Below the pieces are notes generated by a model. That model had not been told where the DNA came from, did not search any database, and worked only from the letters and a program-made list of their open reading frames with translations. From Aquificaceae bacterium (GTDB lineage: Bacteria; Aquificota; Aquificia; Aquificales; Aquificaceae): a stretch of 9,308 nucleotides of DNA. The stretch spans positions 1-9,308 of the forward strand of contig JALSTO010000238.1 of assembly GCA_026983685.1 (NCBI GenBank), written 5' to 3'. Position 1 is the stretch's first letter, and each line of letters opens with the position of its first letter. Both the position numbers and the translations under genes were made by a program. This document shows positions 1-7,152 of the stretch, one piece after another.

Positions 1-2
1 TG

Positions 3-1610
3 GTCTGCCTATCCTATGCCAACTACTACTACGATTACGTGATGTGCAGGTATCTATCCGACAGACCTAAGGAGGCTGAACTTTACTGCCTCCAGGCAAT
101 TGAAGAGAAGCCCACACCCTCCCTCTACATGGACACCATAAGGCTTGAGATGGCTCTAAAGAAGACTGACAGAGCCCTATCCCTTGCAAAGGAGTATCTG
201 AGGAGCTTTCCCGAAAGGGTTGAGCCCTACGTAGCTCTCTACAGCATATACAGGCTTGAGGGTAACAGGAAGAAAGCTCTCCGCATACTTGAGGAAGCCT
301 ATAAGAAGTTCCCCAAAAGCAAGGAGATTCTGATATTCCTTGCGGACGAGTACATAAAGACAAACCAGATGGAGAAGGCTAAGAAGGTCCTCCAGAGCTT
401 TGCAAAGATGAGCCCGAACAACCCCTTCCCCTACTACCTTCTCGGACAGCTCTACCTGAGTGAGGGGAAAGTTGATAAGGCTATAGAGTATCTCCAGAAG
501 GCTCTTGAGATAAGGAGAACCTTTGAGGCAGCTTTTGTGACCCTCGGCAAGATATACGAGAAGAGCGAGAAGTTCAGCGAGGCTGAAAAGCTATACAAGA
601 GCATACTCAAGGAAGACCCAAACAACCGGTCAGCCCTTGAGAAGCTCGCCCAGCTCTACATGGCTACGGGCAGGATTCAGGAGGCTAAAGAGCTCTACAG
701 AAAGCTCTACAAAATGGACCCGACCAACTACCAGTACAAACACCAGTATGCCCTTACACTGCTTCAGTCGGGAGAGTTTGAGGGTGCGAAGGAGATCCTC
801 TCAGAGGTGTACAAACAGCATCCCGAGGATCTGAACGTAGCTTACTCTTACGCCCTCTCCTTAGAGCTCTCGGGAGAGCCGGAGAAGGCTGTAGAGATAT
901 ACGAAAGATTGCACAAGCTCGTTCCAAACAACCAGAAGATAATAGAGAGGCTGACCAATACCTACATAGCCCTGAGAAAGCTTGAAAAAGCTCAAGAGAT
1001 GATAGAGAAAGGACTCTCCCTGAATCCAGCAAATGTGAGATTGCTTATGCTCAAGGCTAACCTCCTTATGGAGAAGAAGGACTACGAGGGTGCCCTCTCA
1101 GTCCTCAACAGGGTAGTCTCAATAGCTCCGAGGGAGTACAGGGTTTACTTCCTGAGGGCTATCGTCCTTGACCAGCTCGGGAAGATAGTTGAGGCGGAGC
1201 AAAGCCTGCGTAGGGCGATCAAGCTCAATCCCGAAGACCCAGACCTCTACAACCACCTCGGATACTCCCTGCTTCTCTGGTACGGGAAGGCAAGACTTGA
1301 TGAAGCGGAGGAGCTAATAAGGAAGGCTCTTTCAAAGGACCCCGATAATCCAGCCTACATAGACAGCATGGGATGGGTTTACTACATGAAAGGGGACTAC
1401 GAGAAGGCTATTCAGTATCTGCTTGATGCTTTAAGAAGAGCACCTGATGACCCCGTGGTAAACGAACATGTTGGAGATGTCCTCCTGAAGATGGGCTACA
1501 GGGAAGAGGCAAAGAGATACTACGAATCAGCCCTGAAGCTCCTTGAGGAGGGTAAGGAGGGAGAGAAGGGGCAGAGGGAGAGGATTATTGAAAAGCTTAA
1601 GAAGCTGTAA
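3..1610 (+). CDS. TPR-repeat protein, probably exported (5' end outside the window)
   Basis: Protein made almost entirely of tetratricopeptide repeats, about 14 helix-turn-helix units of ~34 residues. The repeat pattern is A..LG..Y...G....A...Y...L...P, for example around 'LGQLYLSEGKVDKAIEYL'. The frame is open to the left edge, so the GTG at 39 or ATG at 42 is probably not the true start. The codons before them read VCLSYA-NYYYDY, which looks like the end of a signal peptide with an S-x-A signal peptidase I site. I infer a start 15-30 codons upstream and export to the periplasm or envelope. The last three repeats (NHLGYSLL, DSMGWVYYMKGDYEKA, NEHVGDVLLKMG) match a C-terminal arrangement common in bacterial TPR proteins, some encoded beside lolB in proteobacteria. 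The tail from about residue 500 is charged and lysine-rich. TPRs bind proteins; the partner cannot be read from the sequence. argF follows after 12 bp but appears to have its own promoter. Confidence 0.9.
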   Translation, partial: VCLSYANYYYDYVMCRYLSDRPKEAELYCLQAIEEKPTPSLYMDTIRLEMALKKTDRALSLAKEYLRSFPERVEPYVALYSIYRLEGNRKKALRILEEAYKKFPKSKEILIFLADEYIKTNQMEKAKKVLQSFAKMSPNNPFPYYLLGQLYLSEGKVDKAIEYLQKALEIRRTFEAAFVTLGKIYEKSEKFSEAEKLYKSILKEDPNNRSALEKLAQLYMATGRIQEAKELYRKLYKMDPTNYQYKHQYALTLLQSGEFEGAKEILSEVYKQHPEDLNVAYSYALSLELSGEPEKAVEIYERLHKLVPNNQKIIERLTNTYIALRKLEKAQEMIEKGLSLNPANVRLLMLKANLLMEKKDYEGALSVLNRVVSIAPREYRVYFLRAIVLDQLGKIVEAEQSLRRAIKLNPEDPDLYNHLGYSLLLWYGKARLDEAEELIRKALSKDPDNPAYIDSMGWVYYMKGDYEKAIQYLLDALRRAPDDPVVNEHVGDVLLKMGYREEAKRYYESALKLLEEGKEGEKGQRERIIEKLKKL

Positions 1611-1616
1611 GATAAT
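1588..1616 (+). promoter_or_regulatory. argF promoter (-35 TTGAAA, 17-bp spacer, -10 GATAAT)
   Basis: TTGAAA at 1588-1593 and GATAAT at 1611-1616 each match the sigma-70 consensus at 5 of 6 positions, with the ideal 17-bp spacer. The -35 and spacer lie in the last codons of the TPR gene. A start site 6-7 nt past the -10 falls on or beside the A of the argF ATG at 1623. With no Shine-Dalgarno present, this suggests a leaderless argF mRNA. No ARG-box-like operator was recognised. Confidence 0.6.
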
Positions 1617-1622
1617 AGTTCT

Positions 1623-2540
1623 ATGAAGCGAGATTTTATTGACCTTTGGAACCTTGACCCAGACGAAGGGTGGCAGATAGTAAGGAGAACTAAAGAGATA
1701 AAGGAGAAGAGAGGGGAAGTCAGCGGGGTTCTGAAGGGAAAGAACTTTGCCCTTCTCTTCACAAAACCCTCCACGAGGACGCGGGTGTCCTTTGAGGTTG
1801 CAATAAGGGATATGGGAGGGAGCTCGTTGTTCCTTCAGGAGAGTCAGCTCCAGATATCAAGGGGGGAGGACGTCAAGGATACAGCCAGAACCCTCTCAAG
1901 GTATGTGGATGGAGTCATAGTAAGGAACCACTCCCACGTGTGGCTTGAGGAGTTCGCCCGGTGGTCTGGAGTCCCCACTATAAACGCCCTGACCGACAAA
2001 TCCCATCCCTGCCAGATACTGAGCGATGTGTTTACACTCTACGAGAAGTATGGAGAAGATACAAAAAGGATAAAGATAGCCTATGTAGGAGATGGAAACA
2101 ACGTATGTAACACATGGCTCGTTGGAGCAGGGCTTTTTGGACTCAACCTCTTTGTGGCAACCCCTGAGGAGCATACTCCTGACAGCTACTACCTTCAGGC
2201 GGGACTTGATCTGTGTGGCTTTACAGGTGGAAACATATACCTGACAACCAACCCCACCGAAGCTGTAAAGGAGGCGGATGTCGTCTATACCGATGTTTGG
2301 GTAAGTATGGGAGATAAGAATGAGGAGAAGAAGGAGGCACTCAAAGCCTTTCAGGTGAATGAAAAGCTCCTCTCCCACGCCAAACCGGAGGTCATAGTCA
2401 TGCACTGCCTACCGGCAAAGAAGGGGGAGGAGATAACCGAGGACATCTTTGAGAGGTATGCGGACATCATATTCACTCAGGCGGAGAACCGCCTCCATTC
2501 CCAGAAGGCTCTATTAGAGTTCCTCTACGAGGAGAAATAG
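1623..2540 (+). CDS. argF: Ornithine carbamoyltransferase
   Basis: Cytosolic enzyme joining carbamoyl phosphate and L-ornithine to give citrulline and phosphate, in arginine biosynthesis. The 305-residue length is normal for anabolic OTCase. The carbamoyl-phosphate loop FTKPSTRTR is at residues ~47-54, with STRTR at 50-54. The HPCQ motif is at 128-131, after NALTDKS. The ornithine-side loop DVWVSMG is at 224-230 and separates OTCases from aspartate carbamoyltransferases. HCLPA is at 261-265 with the conserved cysteine, and the C-terminal helix carries AENRLHSQKALL. No key residue is missing. The ATG at 1623 is the natural family start; it has no Shine-Dalgarno and a promoter immediately upstream. 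The gene converges on glmS with only 2 bp between stop codons, leaving no room for a free-standing terminator. It could in principle be argI or a catabolic enzyme by name, but no arcA or arcC gene is nearby. Confidence 0.96.
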   Translation: MKRDFIDLWNLDPDEGWQIVRRTKEIKEKRGEVSGVLKGKNFALLFTKPSTRTRVSFEVAIRDMGGSSLFLQESQLQISRGEDVKDTARTLSRYVDGVIVRNHSHVWLEEFARWSGVPTINALTDKSHPCQILSDVFTLYEKYGEDTKRIKIAYVGDGNNVCNTWLVGAGLFGLNLFVATPEEHTPDSYYLQAGLDLCGFTGGNIYLTTNPTEAVKEADVVYTDVWVSMGDKNEEKKEALKAFQVNEKLLSHAKPEVIVMHCLPAKKGEEITEDIFERYADIIFTQAENRLHSQKALLEFLYEEK

Positions 2541-2542
2541 GC

Positions 2543-4321
2543 TCACTCAACGGTAACGGTCTTTGCCAGATTTCTGGGCTGGTCAACATCAAGACCGAGT
2601 CTGCTCGCTATGTAGTAAGCCAGCAGTTGCAGGGGAACCACCGTGACAAAGGGGGTGAAGTCCTCCTCAACGGGAGGAACGCTTATGAACTCCCTGCTCA
2701 CCTTCTCAAGCCTCTCATCACCCTCAAAGCCCACAGAGATAACGATACCCTTTCTCGTCCTGACCTCCTCAACGTTGGATAGTGTCTTATCATAGACCCT
2801 GTCCTGGGGACAGACCACCACCACTGGCATGTTTTCATCTATCAGGGCTATCGGTCCGTGCTTCATCTCACCGGCTGGGTAGCCTTCCGCATGTATGTAG
2901 GATATCTCCTTGAGCTTGAGGGCACCTTCAAGGGCTATCGGGTAGCTCAGGTATCTCCCCAGATAGAGAAAGTCCTTCTTCTTCATGAACTTCTGGGCTA
3001 TTCTCTCAACATCCTCAGCCTTCTCAAGGACAGCCTCTATCCTTGCAGGCATCTTCATCAGCTCAGCTATGAGCTTGTCCCTTTCCCCGTGGTTGGAAGC
3101 CGCGAGGAAGTACAGGGCTGTCAGCTGGGCTGTAAAGGTCTTGGTGGCAGCCACGCCTATCTCCGGACCTGCGTGGGTATGGAGAGTGTAATCCGCCTCC
3201 CTGTCTATTGAACTCCCTACAACGTTAACAACCGCAAGGGTTCTCGCACCCTTATCTTTGGCAAAGTTTATAGCAAACTTGGTGTCTATGGTCTCACCCG
3301 ACTGGGATATGCCGATTATAAGGTCCTCCTCGCTGACGGGGAAATCCCCGTACCTGAACTCCGAAGCGTAAACTACCTCGGTGGGAACCCCCGTGTACTT
3401 CTCTATCCAGCTCTTTCCTATCAGACCTGCGTGATAGGAAGTCCCGCAGGCTATTACGAGGACCCTCCTGAACTCCTTCAGAGAGAAGGGAAGCTCTTCA
3501 GCTGGCGAAAGCAGTCCCCTGATGGTATCACCGACAGCCTTAGGTTGTTCGTATATCTCCTTAAGCATGAAGTGCTTGAACCCTGCCTTCTCCGCTGAGA
3601 TGAGGTCCCAGGGGACTATGGTTATATCTTTGGTTATAGGATTTCCGTTGAAGTCATATATGTTAACCCCTTCTGGAGTCAGGTCCGCTATCTCCCCATC
3701 GCTCAGGGTTATAACCCTTCTCGTGTAGGGAAGTATGGCGGGTATATCCGAGGCCAAGAAGTTCTCCCCTTCAGAGATTCCAACCACGAGAGGGCTTCCC
3801 TGCTTCACCCCGATTATCCTGCCCGGCTCGTGGACGGTTATGACCGCAAAGGCGAAAGCACCCCTGAGCTTTTTTACCACCTCAAGGACAGCCTCAAGCA
3901 GGTCTCCCCTGTAGCTCTTAGCTATGAGGTGGGCTATAACCTCGGTATCCGTGTTGGACCTGAAGCTTACCCCTTCCCTTTCAAGTTCTCCCCTTAGCTC
4001 CAGATAGTTCTCTATTATCCCGTTGTGAACTACAGCGAACTCCCTCTTCTCGTCGGTATGAGGGTGGGCGTTCTCTGTTGAGGGCTCCCCGTGAGTAGCC
4101 CAGCGGGTATGGCCTATACCCGTTTTCCCCTCGTAGGGCTTGCCCCAGAGACTTTTTACCAGCTCCCTTATCTTGCCTACTCTCTTCTCAACTATAAGCC
4201 TTCCATCCTCTATTATTGCTACTCCTGCGGAGTCGTACCCTCTGTATTCAAGTCTTTCAAGCCCTCCCAGTATAAGCGGAAGAGCTGGCTCCTTTCCCGT
4301 GTAACCTATAATCCCACACAT
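2543..4321 (-). CDS. glmS: Glutamine-fructose-6-phosphate aminotransferase (isomerizing)
   Basis: Makes glucosamine-6-phosphate from fructose-6-phosphate using the amide nitrogen of glutamine, the first step toward UDP-GlcNAc for peptidoglycan and lipopolysaccharide. The 592 residues cover both halves. Residues 1-~240 are a class II glutamine amidotransferase domain starting MCGIIGY, where Cys2 becomes the N-terminal nucleophile. It contains GIGHTRWATHG (68-78) and the HNGIIEN and SNTDTE motifs. Two SIS sugar-isomerase domains follow: CGTSYHAG (292-299) and ISQSGET (338-344), then YLGRYLSYPIALEGALKLKE (453-472) and AGEMKHGP (483-490). The C-terminus QPRNLAKTVTVE is the family signature tail. 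The start is fixed by the need for Cys at position 2. The gene lies 4 bp behind the nitroreductase gene, whose last codons supply a GGGAGGG about 12 nt upstream of the ATG, so the two are probably co-transcribed. No glmS ribozyme is possible in this spacing. Confidence 0.97.
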   Translation of the reverse strand: MCGIIGYTGKEPALPLILGGLERLEYRGYDSAGVAIIEDGRLIVEKRVGKIRELVKSLWGKPYEGKTGIGHTRWATHGEPSTENAHPHTDEKREFAVVHNGIIENYLELRGELEREGVSFRSNTDTEVIAHLIAKSYRGDLLEAVLEVVKKLRGAFAFAVITVHEPGRIIGVKQGSPLVVGISEGENFLASDIPAILPYTRRVITLSDGEIADLTPEGVNIYDFNGNPITKDITIVPWDLISAEKAGFKHFMLKEIYEQPKAVGDTIRGLLSPAEELPFSLKEFRRVLVIACGTSYHAGLIGKSWIEKYTGVPTEVVYASEFRYGDFPVSEEDLIIGISQSGETIDTKFAINFAKDKGARTLAVVNVVGSSIDREADYTLHTHAGPEIGVAATKTFTAQLTALYFLAASNHGERDKLIAELMKMPARIEAVLEKAEDVERIAQKFMKKKDFLYLGRYLSYPIALEGALKLKEISYIHAEGYPAGEMKHGPIALIDENMPVVVVCPQDRVYDKTLSNVEEVRTRKGIVISVGFEGDERLEKVSREFISVPPVEEDFTPFVTVVPLQLLAYYIASRLGLDVDQPRNLAKTVTVE

Positions 4322-4325
4322 GGCA

Positions 4326-4922
4326 CTATTCTACCCTCCCAATAGGCATTATATAAAGGGGTTCCTCTCCCGTCCTCGCACCAACTATCGCCTTCAGGTC
4401 TTCATCGTAAAAAGCTCCTATGACAACAGTCCCGAGACCCATGGCGGTAGCCTGAAGGTAAACGTTCTGGGCGGAATGCCCCACTTCGTTGAAGATGTAT
4501 CTGATCCCTCTTCTACCGTACTTTCTCGTTGTCCTCTCCGGTATTGCAAAGAACAGGAGGACAAGGGGTGCAAGCAGTATCTGTTCCTGAGAGAGACCAC
4601 ATCTGAATATATCCTCAGCAAAGTTGCCCTTCTTTACCTCAAGGATTGAGTGCCTGTGGGGATCGTACCTGTAAATACCCGTATCAAGACCAAGGATTTT
4701 TGTGGCGTGGAAATACAGTTCAAGGGGGTAAAGGGCTCCAGCAGAGGGAGCTGTCCTAAAGCCGTAGGGGTCCGTAATACCCTGAGCGGACCACAAAAGC
4801 TGGGAGAGCTCCTTCAAGGTCAGGGGCTCGGGAAGATACTCCCTTACGGACCTCCTCTTCAGGAGAGCCTCCTCCACGCTCATCCTCCCCCTGTGCAGAG
4901 GTTGAGGAAGTTTAAGTGCCAT
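4326..4922 (-). CDS. SagB-type nitroreductase-family flavoprotein
   Basis: Probable FMN-dependent oxidoreductase of the SagB/ThcOx branch of the nitroreductase superfamily, 198 residues with a single domain. The N-terminus has the hallmark order: LPQPLHRG, then SVEEALLKRRSVREYLPEPL (residues 15-34), where RRS at 23-25 is the flavin-phosphate contact of the family. LSQLLWSAQGIT follows at 39-50, then APSAGALYPLELY at 58-70, the SagB signature. The C-terminal half has NEVGHSAQNVYLQATAMGLG (145-164), TVVIGAFYD and MPIGR (192-196). In toxin and thiazole pathways SagB proteins oxidise azolines, but stand-alone members are common and their substrates are mostly unknown. No cyclodehydratase, YcaO or precursor-peptide gene is visible here, so azole chemistry is not supported. 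It is the first gene of an operon with glmS. The ATG at 4922 has no Shine-Dalgarno but has a promoter-like sequence at 4958-4930. Confidence 0.88.
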   Translation of the reverse strand: MALKLPQPLHRGRMSVEEALLKRRSVREYLPEPLTLKELSQLLWSAQGITDPYGFRTAPSAGALYPLELYFHATKILGLDTGIYRYDPHRHSILEVKKGNFAEDIFRCGLSQEQILLAPLVLLFFAIPERTTRKYGRRGIRYIFNEVGHSAQNVYLQATAMGLGTVVIGAFYDEDLKAIVGARTGEEPLYIMPIGRVE

Positions 4923-4929
4923 AAGTTTA

Positions 4930-4958
4930 AAGATACATCTGGGATAAAATATTTTCTA
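4930..4958 (-). promoter_or_regulatory. Putative promoter of the nitroreductase-glmS operon
   Basis: On the minus strand, TAGAAA (4958-4953) and TATCTT (4935-4930) are separated by 17 bp. Each matches the sigma-70 consensus at 4 of 6 positions. The -10 ends 7 nt before the ATG at 4922, so the message would be almost or fully leaderless. The element overlaps the divergent gatA -10. Confidence 0.4.
4945..4950 (+). promoter_or_regulatory. Putative -10 element of gatA (TAAAAT)
   Basis: TAAAAT lies 7 nt before the gatA ATG in the 35-bp divergent gap (4923-4957). No convincing -35 was found 15-19 bp upstream, and there is no Shine-Dalgarno before the ATG. A start site at or next to 4958 would give a leaderless gatA-tsaB mRNA. 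Because it overlaps the opposing promoter, the two could compete. Confidence 0.4.
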
Positions 4959-6400
4959 TGCTTTGGCAAAGGAGCGCCACGGAACTACTGGGGCTTATCA
5001 GAGAGAAAGAGATAAAACCCTCCGAAGTGGTTGAGTCCTTCCTCAGGAGGTTTGAGGAGACTGAGGAGAAGGTAAAGGCTTTCATAACACCCCTCTACGA
5101 GAAGGCTCTGAAGGAAGCGAAGGAGCTTGACCGCAGGGAGGCTTCGGGGAGGCTATTTGGTCTGCCGATAGCTATAAAGGACAACATAGTGATAAAGGGC
5201 GAGAGAACAACCTGCGGTTCAAAGATACTTGAGAACTTTGTATCTCCTTACGATGCCACGGTTATAGAGAGACTTCGCAGAGAAGGAGCTCTCTTTGTGG
5301 GAAAGACCAACCTTGACGAGTTTGCCATGGGTTCTTCTACCGAACACTCAGCCTTCTTTCCTACAAGGAACCCCTGGGACAGGGAGAGGGTACCCGGAGG
5401 ATCCTCTGGTGGCTCTGCTGCAACGGTTGCCCTCCTTTCCTCTCCCCTATCGCTGGGTTCGGATACAGGAGGTTCAATAAGACAGCCGGCGAGCTTCTGC
5501 GGTGTGATAGGTATAAAGCCTACCTACGGAAGGGTCTCAAGGTACGGACTCGTAGCCTTTGCCTCCTCCCTTGACCAGATAGGAGCCTTTGGGAGAAGAA
5601 CCGAAGACATCGCTCTTCTGCTTGAGATCATAAGCGGGCATGACCCGAGGGATTCAACCTCCGCCAAGGTCCCCGTCCCGAGCTTTACCGAAGAGATGAA
5701 GAGAGATATAAAGGGGCTCAGGGTTGGTCTTCCAAAGGAGTTCTTTGAGTTTGAGGTTCAGAAGGAGGTAAAGGAGGTATTTGAGAAATTTGTAAAGGAG
5801 CTCGGAGGTCTCGGGTGCGATGTTGTTGAAGTGTCCCTCCCTCACGTTAAGTACGCTATACCAGCCTACTACATAGTTGCCCCTTCGGAGGCATCCTCTA
5901 ACTTAGCCCGCTACGACGGCGTTCGCTACGGATACAGAACTAAAGATTACAACAACCTTCTTGAGATGTACTCAAAGACACGGGACGAGGGATTCGGTCC
6001 TGAGGTAAAGAGGAGGATAATGCTCGGGACCTTTGCCCTCTCCGCTGGATATTACGATGCCTACTACCTGAAGGCTCAGAAGGTCAGGAGGCTGATATAC
6101 GAGGACTTTATGAACGCCTTCAAGGAGGTTGACCTTATAGCGAGCCCAACAACCCCTACCCTTCCCTTCAAACTGGGGGAGAGGCTTGACGACCCCATAA
6201 AGATGTACCTCTCCGACGTTCTCACCGTGCCTGTGAACCTTGCGGGACTGCCGGGCATATCGGTGCCTATAGGATGGGTGAATGACCTCCCCGTGGGAGG
6301 TCAGCTAATAGGAAAACCCTGGGACGAGGCTACCCTTCTCAGGGTCTCTTACGCCTGGGAGCAGGTATTCAGACACTACGAGAAGATACCTATGGTATGA
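4958..6400 (+). CDS. gatA: Asp-tRNA(Asn)/Glu-tRNA(Gln) amidotransferase subunit A
   Basis: Amidase subunit of GatCAB. It releases ammonia from glutamine and passes it to GatB, which amidates Glu-tRNA(Gln) and/or Asp-tRNA(Asn); it acts in the cytosol. The 480 residues are normal for the family. The Ser-cisSer-Lys catalytic set of the amidase signature family is intact: Lys74 in IAIKDNI, cis-Ser149 in [10 protein letters not shown] (146-155), and nucleophile Ser173 in [13 protein letters not shown] (168-180). The 75- and 24-residue spacings match known members. [15 protein letters not shown] (115-129), [20 protein letters not shown] (190-209) and the C-terminal [13 protein letters not shown] and LPVGGQLIG are standard GatA segments distinguishing it from other amidases. 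The start is supported by MLW, as in Aquifex GatA from memory. gatB and gatC are not in this window. The gene is translationally coupled to tsaB by ATGA. Confidence 0.96.
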   Translation: MLWQRSATELLGLIREKEIKPSEVVESFLRRFEETEEKVKAFITPLYEKALKEAKELDRREASGRLFGLPIAIKDNIVIKGERTTCGSKILENFVSPYDATVIERLRREGALFVGKTNLDEFAMGSSTEHSAFFPTRNPWDRERVPGGSSGGSAATVALLSSPLSLGSDTGGSIRQPASFCGVIGIKPTYGRVSRYGLVAFASSLDQIGAFGRRTEDIALLLEIISGHDPRDSTSAKVPVPSFTEEMKRDIKGLRVGLPKEFFEFEVQKEVKEVFEKFVKELGGLGCDVVEVSLPHVKYAIPAYYIVAPSEASSNLARYDGVRYGYRTKDYNNLLEMYSKTRDEGFGPEVKRRIMLGTFALSAGYYDAYYLKAQKVRRLIYEDFMNAFKEVDLIASPTTPTLPFKLGERLDDPIKMYLSDVLTVPVNLAGLPGISVPIGWVNDLPVGGQLIGKPWDEATLLRVSYAWEQVFRHYEKIPMV

Positions 6401-6987
6401 GGATACTCTCCCTTGACACCTCCTTCTCCTTCTTCAACCTCTCCATAGTTGAGGATGGCAGGGTGAAGCTCATTCACTATCTTGACTCGGAAAAAAAGAC
6501 CTTAGAGAACCTACCGAAGGTCCTTTCTGAGCTCTGCATAAAGCCCGAAGACTTTGACGCCTTCGCTGTATCGGTAGGTGTTGGCTATCTGACCTCTGTG
6601 AGGATAGGTGTGACCTTCATGAAGACGACCGCATACCTTCTGAAGAGGCCCATAGTCTCTTACGAGAACCTCTATCTGTTGGGTAGATTCAGCTGTGCTG
6701 GGGAGAGGAGAATACCTTACCTCAAAGTGAGCACAAACCTATTTTACAGGGTCTTTGAGGGAGATGGGTATTCTGAAGTGAAGATATACAGAGGAGAGAA
6801 GCTCAGAGGTCTGGGTATAAGCCTTGGGCTGTTCTCACAGGATAAGGTAGGTGACAGGCAGTTCTTTCATCCCTTCTTTCCCTTCTCAGCCTATGGAGGG
6901 CTATATGCCTATGAGTTCCTGAACGAAAGACCGGAGGGGGAAAACGTCTTTGAGATAGAGCCTCTCTATCTCAAGCCCCCCGCCTAA
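6397..6987 (+). CDS. tsaB: TsaB-like tRNA t6A biosynthesis protein (divergent)
   Basis: Non-catalytic partner of TsaD in making N6-threonylcarbamoyladenosine at position 37 of ANN-decoding tRNAs, based on family membership. The N-terminus [20 protein letters not shown] is the ASKHA/RNase H-like start typical of TsaB. It is followed by [20 protein letters not shown] (61-80) at the position of the usual GPGSFTGLRIG...KG motif, then [12 protein letters not shown], matching the family's 'P...V..L..L'. The C-terminus EPLYLKPPA (188-196) is also typical. At 196 residues it is slightly shorter than common TsaB proteins. The GPGSFTG loop is largely lost, with only the G, T and R-I-G positions kept, so this is a divergent member. 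The ATG overlaps the gatA stop as ATGA with no Shine-Dalgarno, implying termination-reinitiation. The stop TAA (6985-6987) interlocks with that of the convergent 54-aa gene. Confidence 0.8.
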   Translation: MRILSLDTSFSFFNLSIVEDGRVKLIHYLDSEKKTLENLPKVLSELCIKPEDFDAFAVSVGVGYLTSVRIGVTFMKTTAYLLKRPIVSYENLYLLGRFSCAGERRIPYLKVSTNLFYRVFEGDGYSEVKIYRGEKLRGLGISLGLFSQDKVGDRQFFHPFFPFSAYGGLYAYEFLNERPEGENVFEIEPLYLKPPA

Positions 6988-7148
6988 GTTATCTCATCCT
7001 CTTTCTCGGTGATCTCCCTTGGGGGTTTCTCGGCGGGCACTGGCTCAGTCCGCTCGCCTCTGCTGAAGAGAAGGGTAAAGCAGAATAAGTTCAGACCAAG
7101 TATAAAGCCCCATGAAAGCATCATGAAGAGGAAGGCATCTCCGTCCAT
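6984..7148 (-). CDS. Small single-pass membrane protein (54 aa)
   Basis: Short gene starting ATG at 7148 and ending TAG at 6986-6984. Residues 5-28 (AFLFMMLSWGFILGLNLFCF and onward) form one strongly hydrophobic segment long enough to span the membrane, with one Cys at 23. Residues 29-54 are a charged, Pro-rich tail of Arg, Glu, Lys and Asp. The acidic N-terminus (MDGD) and the Arg right after the helix suggest N-out/C-in by the positive-inside rule. It lies 4 bp after the downstream DUF190 gene and has a promoter-like sequence immediately upstream, with no clear Shine-Dalgarno. I do not recognise the family. A small subunit or regulator of a transporter such as CrcB is possible only from context. 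The sharp hydrophobic/charged division and tight packing argue that it is real. Confidence 0.65.
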   Translation of the reverse strand: MDGDAFLFMMLSWGFILGLNLFCFTLLFSRGERTEPVPAEKPPREITEKEDEIT

Positions 7149-7152
7149 GAAC

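Noticed and set aside
39..1610. GTG at 39 or ATG at 42 as the true start of the TPR gene
   Set aside because: The frame is open to the window edge, the upstream codons read as a plausible signal-peptide end, and no ribosome binding site precedes 39.
1896..2405. 169-codon open frame on the minus strand inside argF
   Set aside because: It lies opposite conserved OTCase motifs, and its translation is rich in Cys, Tyr and Ser with no domain. It is a shadow of argF codon use.
2521..2545. Hairpin TCCTC-TAC-GAGGA as an argF terminator
   Set aside because: The stem has only 5 bp and is followed by GAAATAG rather than a U-run, so it does not meet the pattern of an intrinsic terminator.
4322..4345. 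glmS ribozyme or riboswitch
   Set aside because: The region upstream of glmS is the coding end of the nitroreductase gene with a 4-bp gap, leaving no untranslated leader.
4326..4922. RiPP/azole biosynthesis locus suggested by the SagB-type protein
   Set aside because: No YcaO cyclodehydratase, E1-like partner, precursor peptide or exporter is seen on either side; the neighbours are glmS and gatA.
4320..5015. Two adjoining plus-strand frames (109 and 121 codons) opposite the nitroreductase gene
   Set aside because: Both are antisense to conserved SagB motifs and show no recognisable domain.
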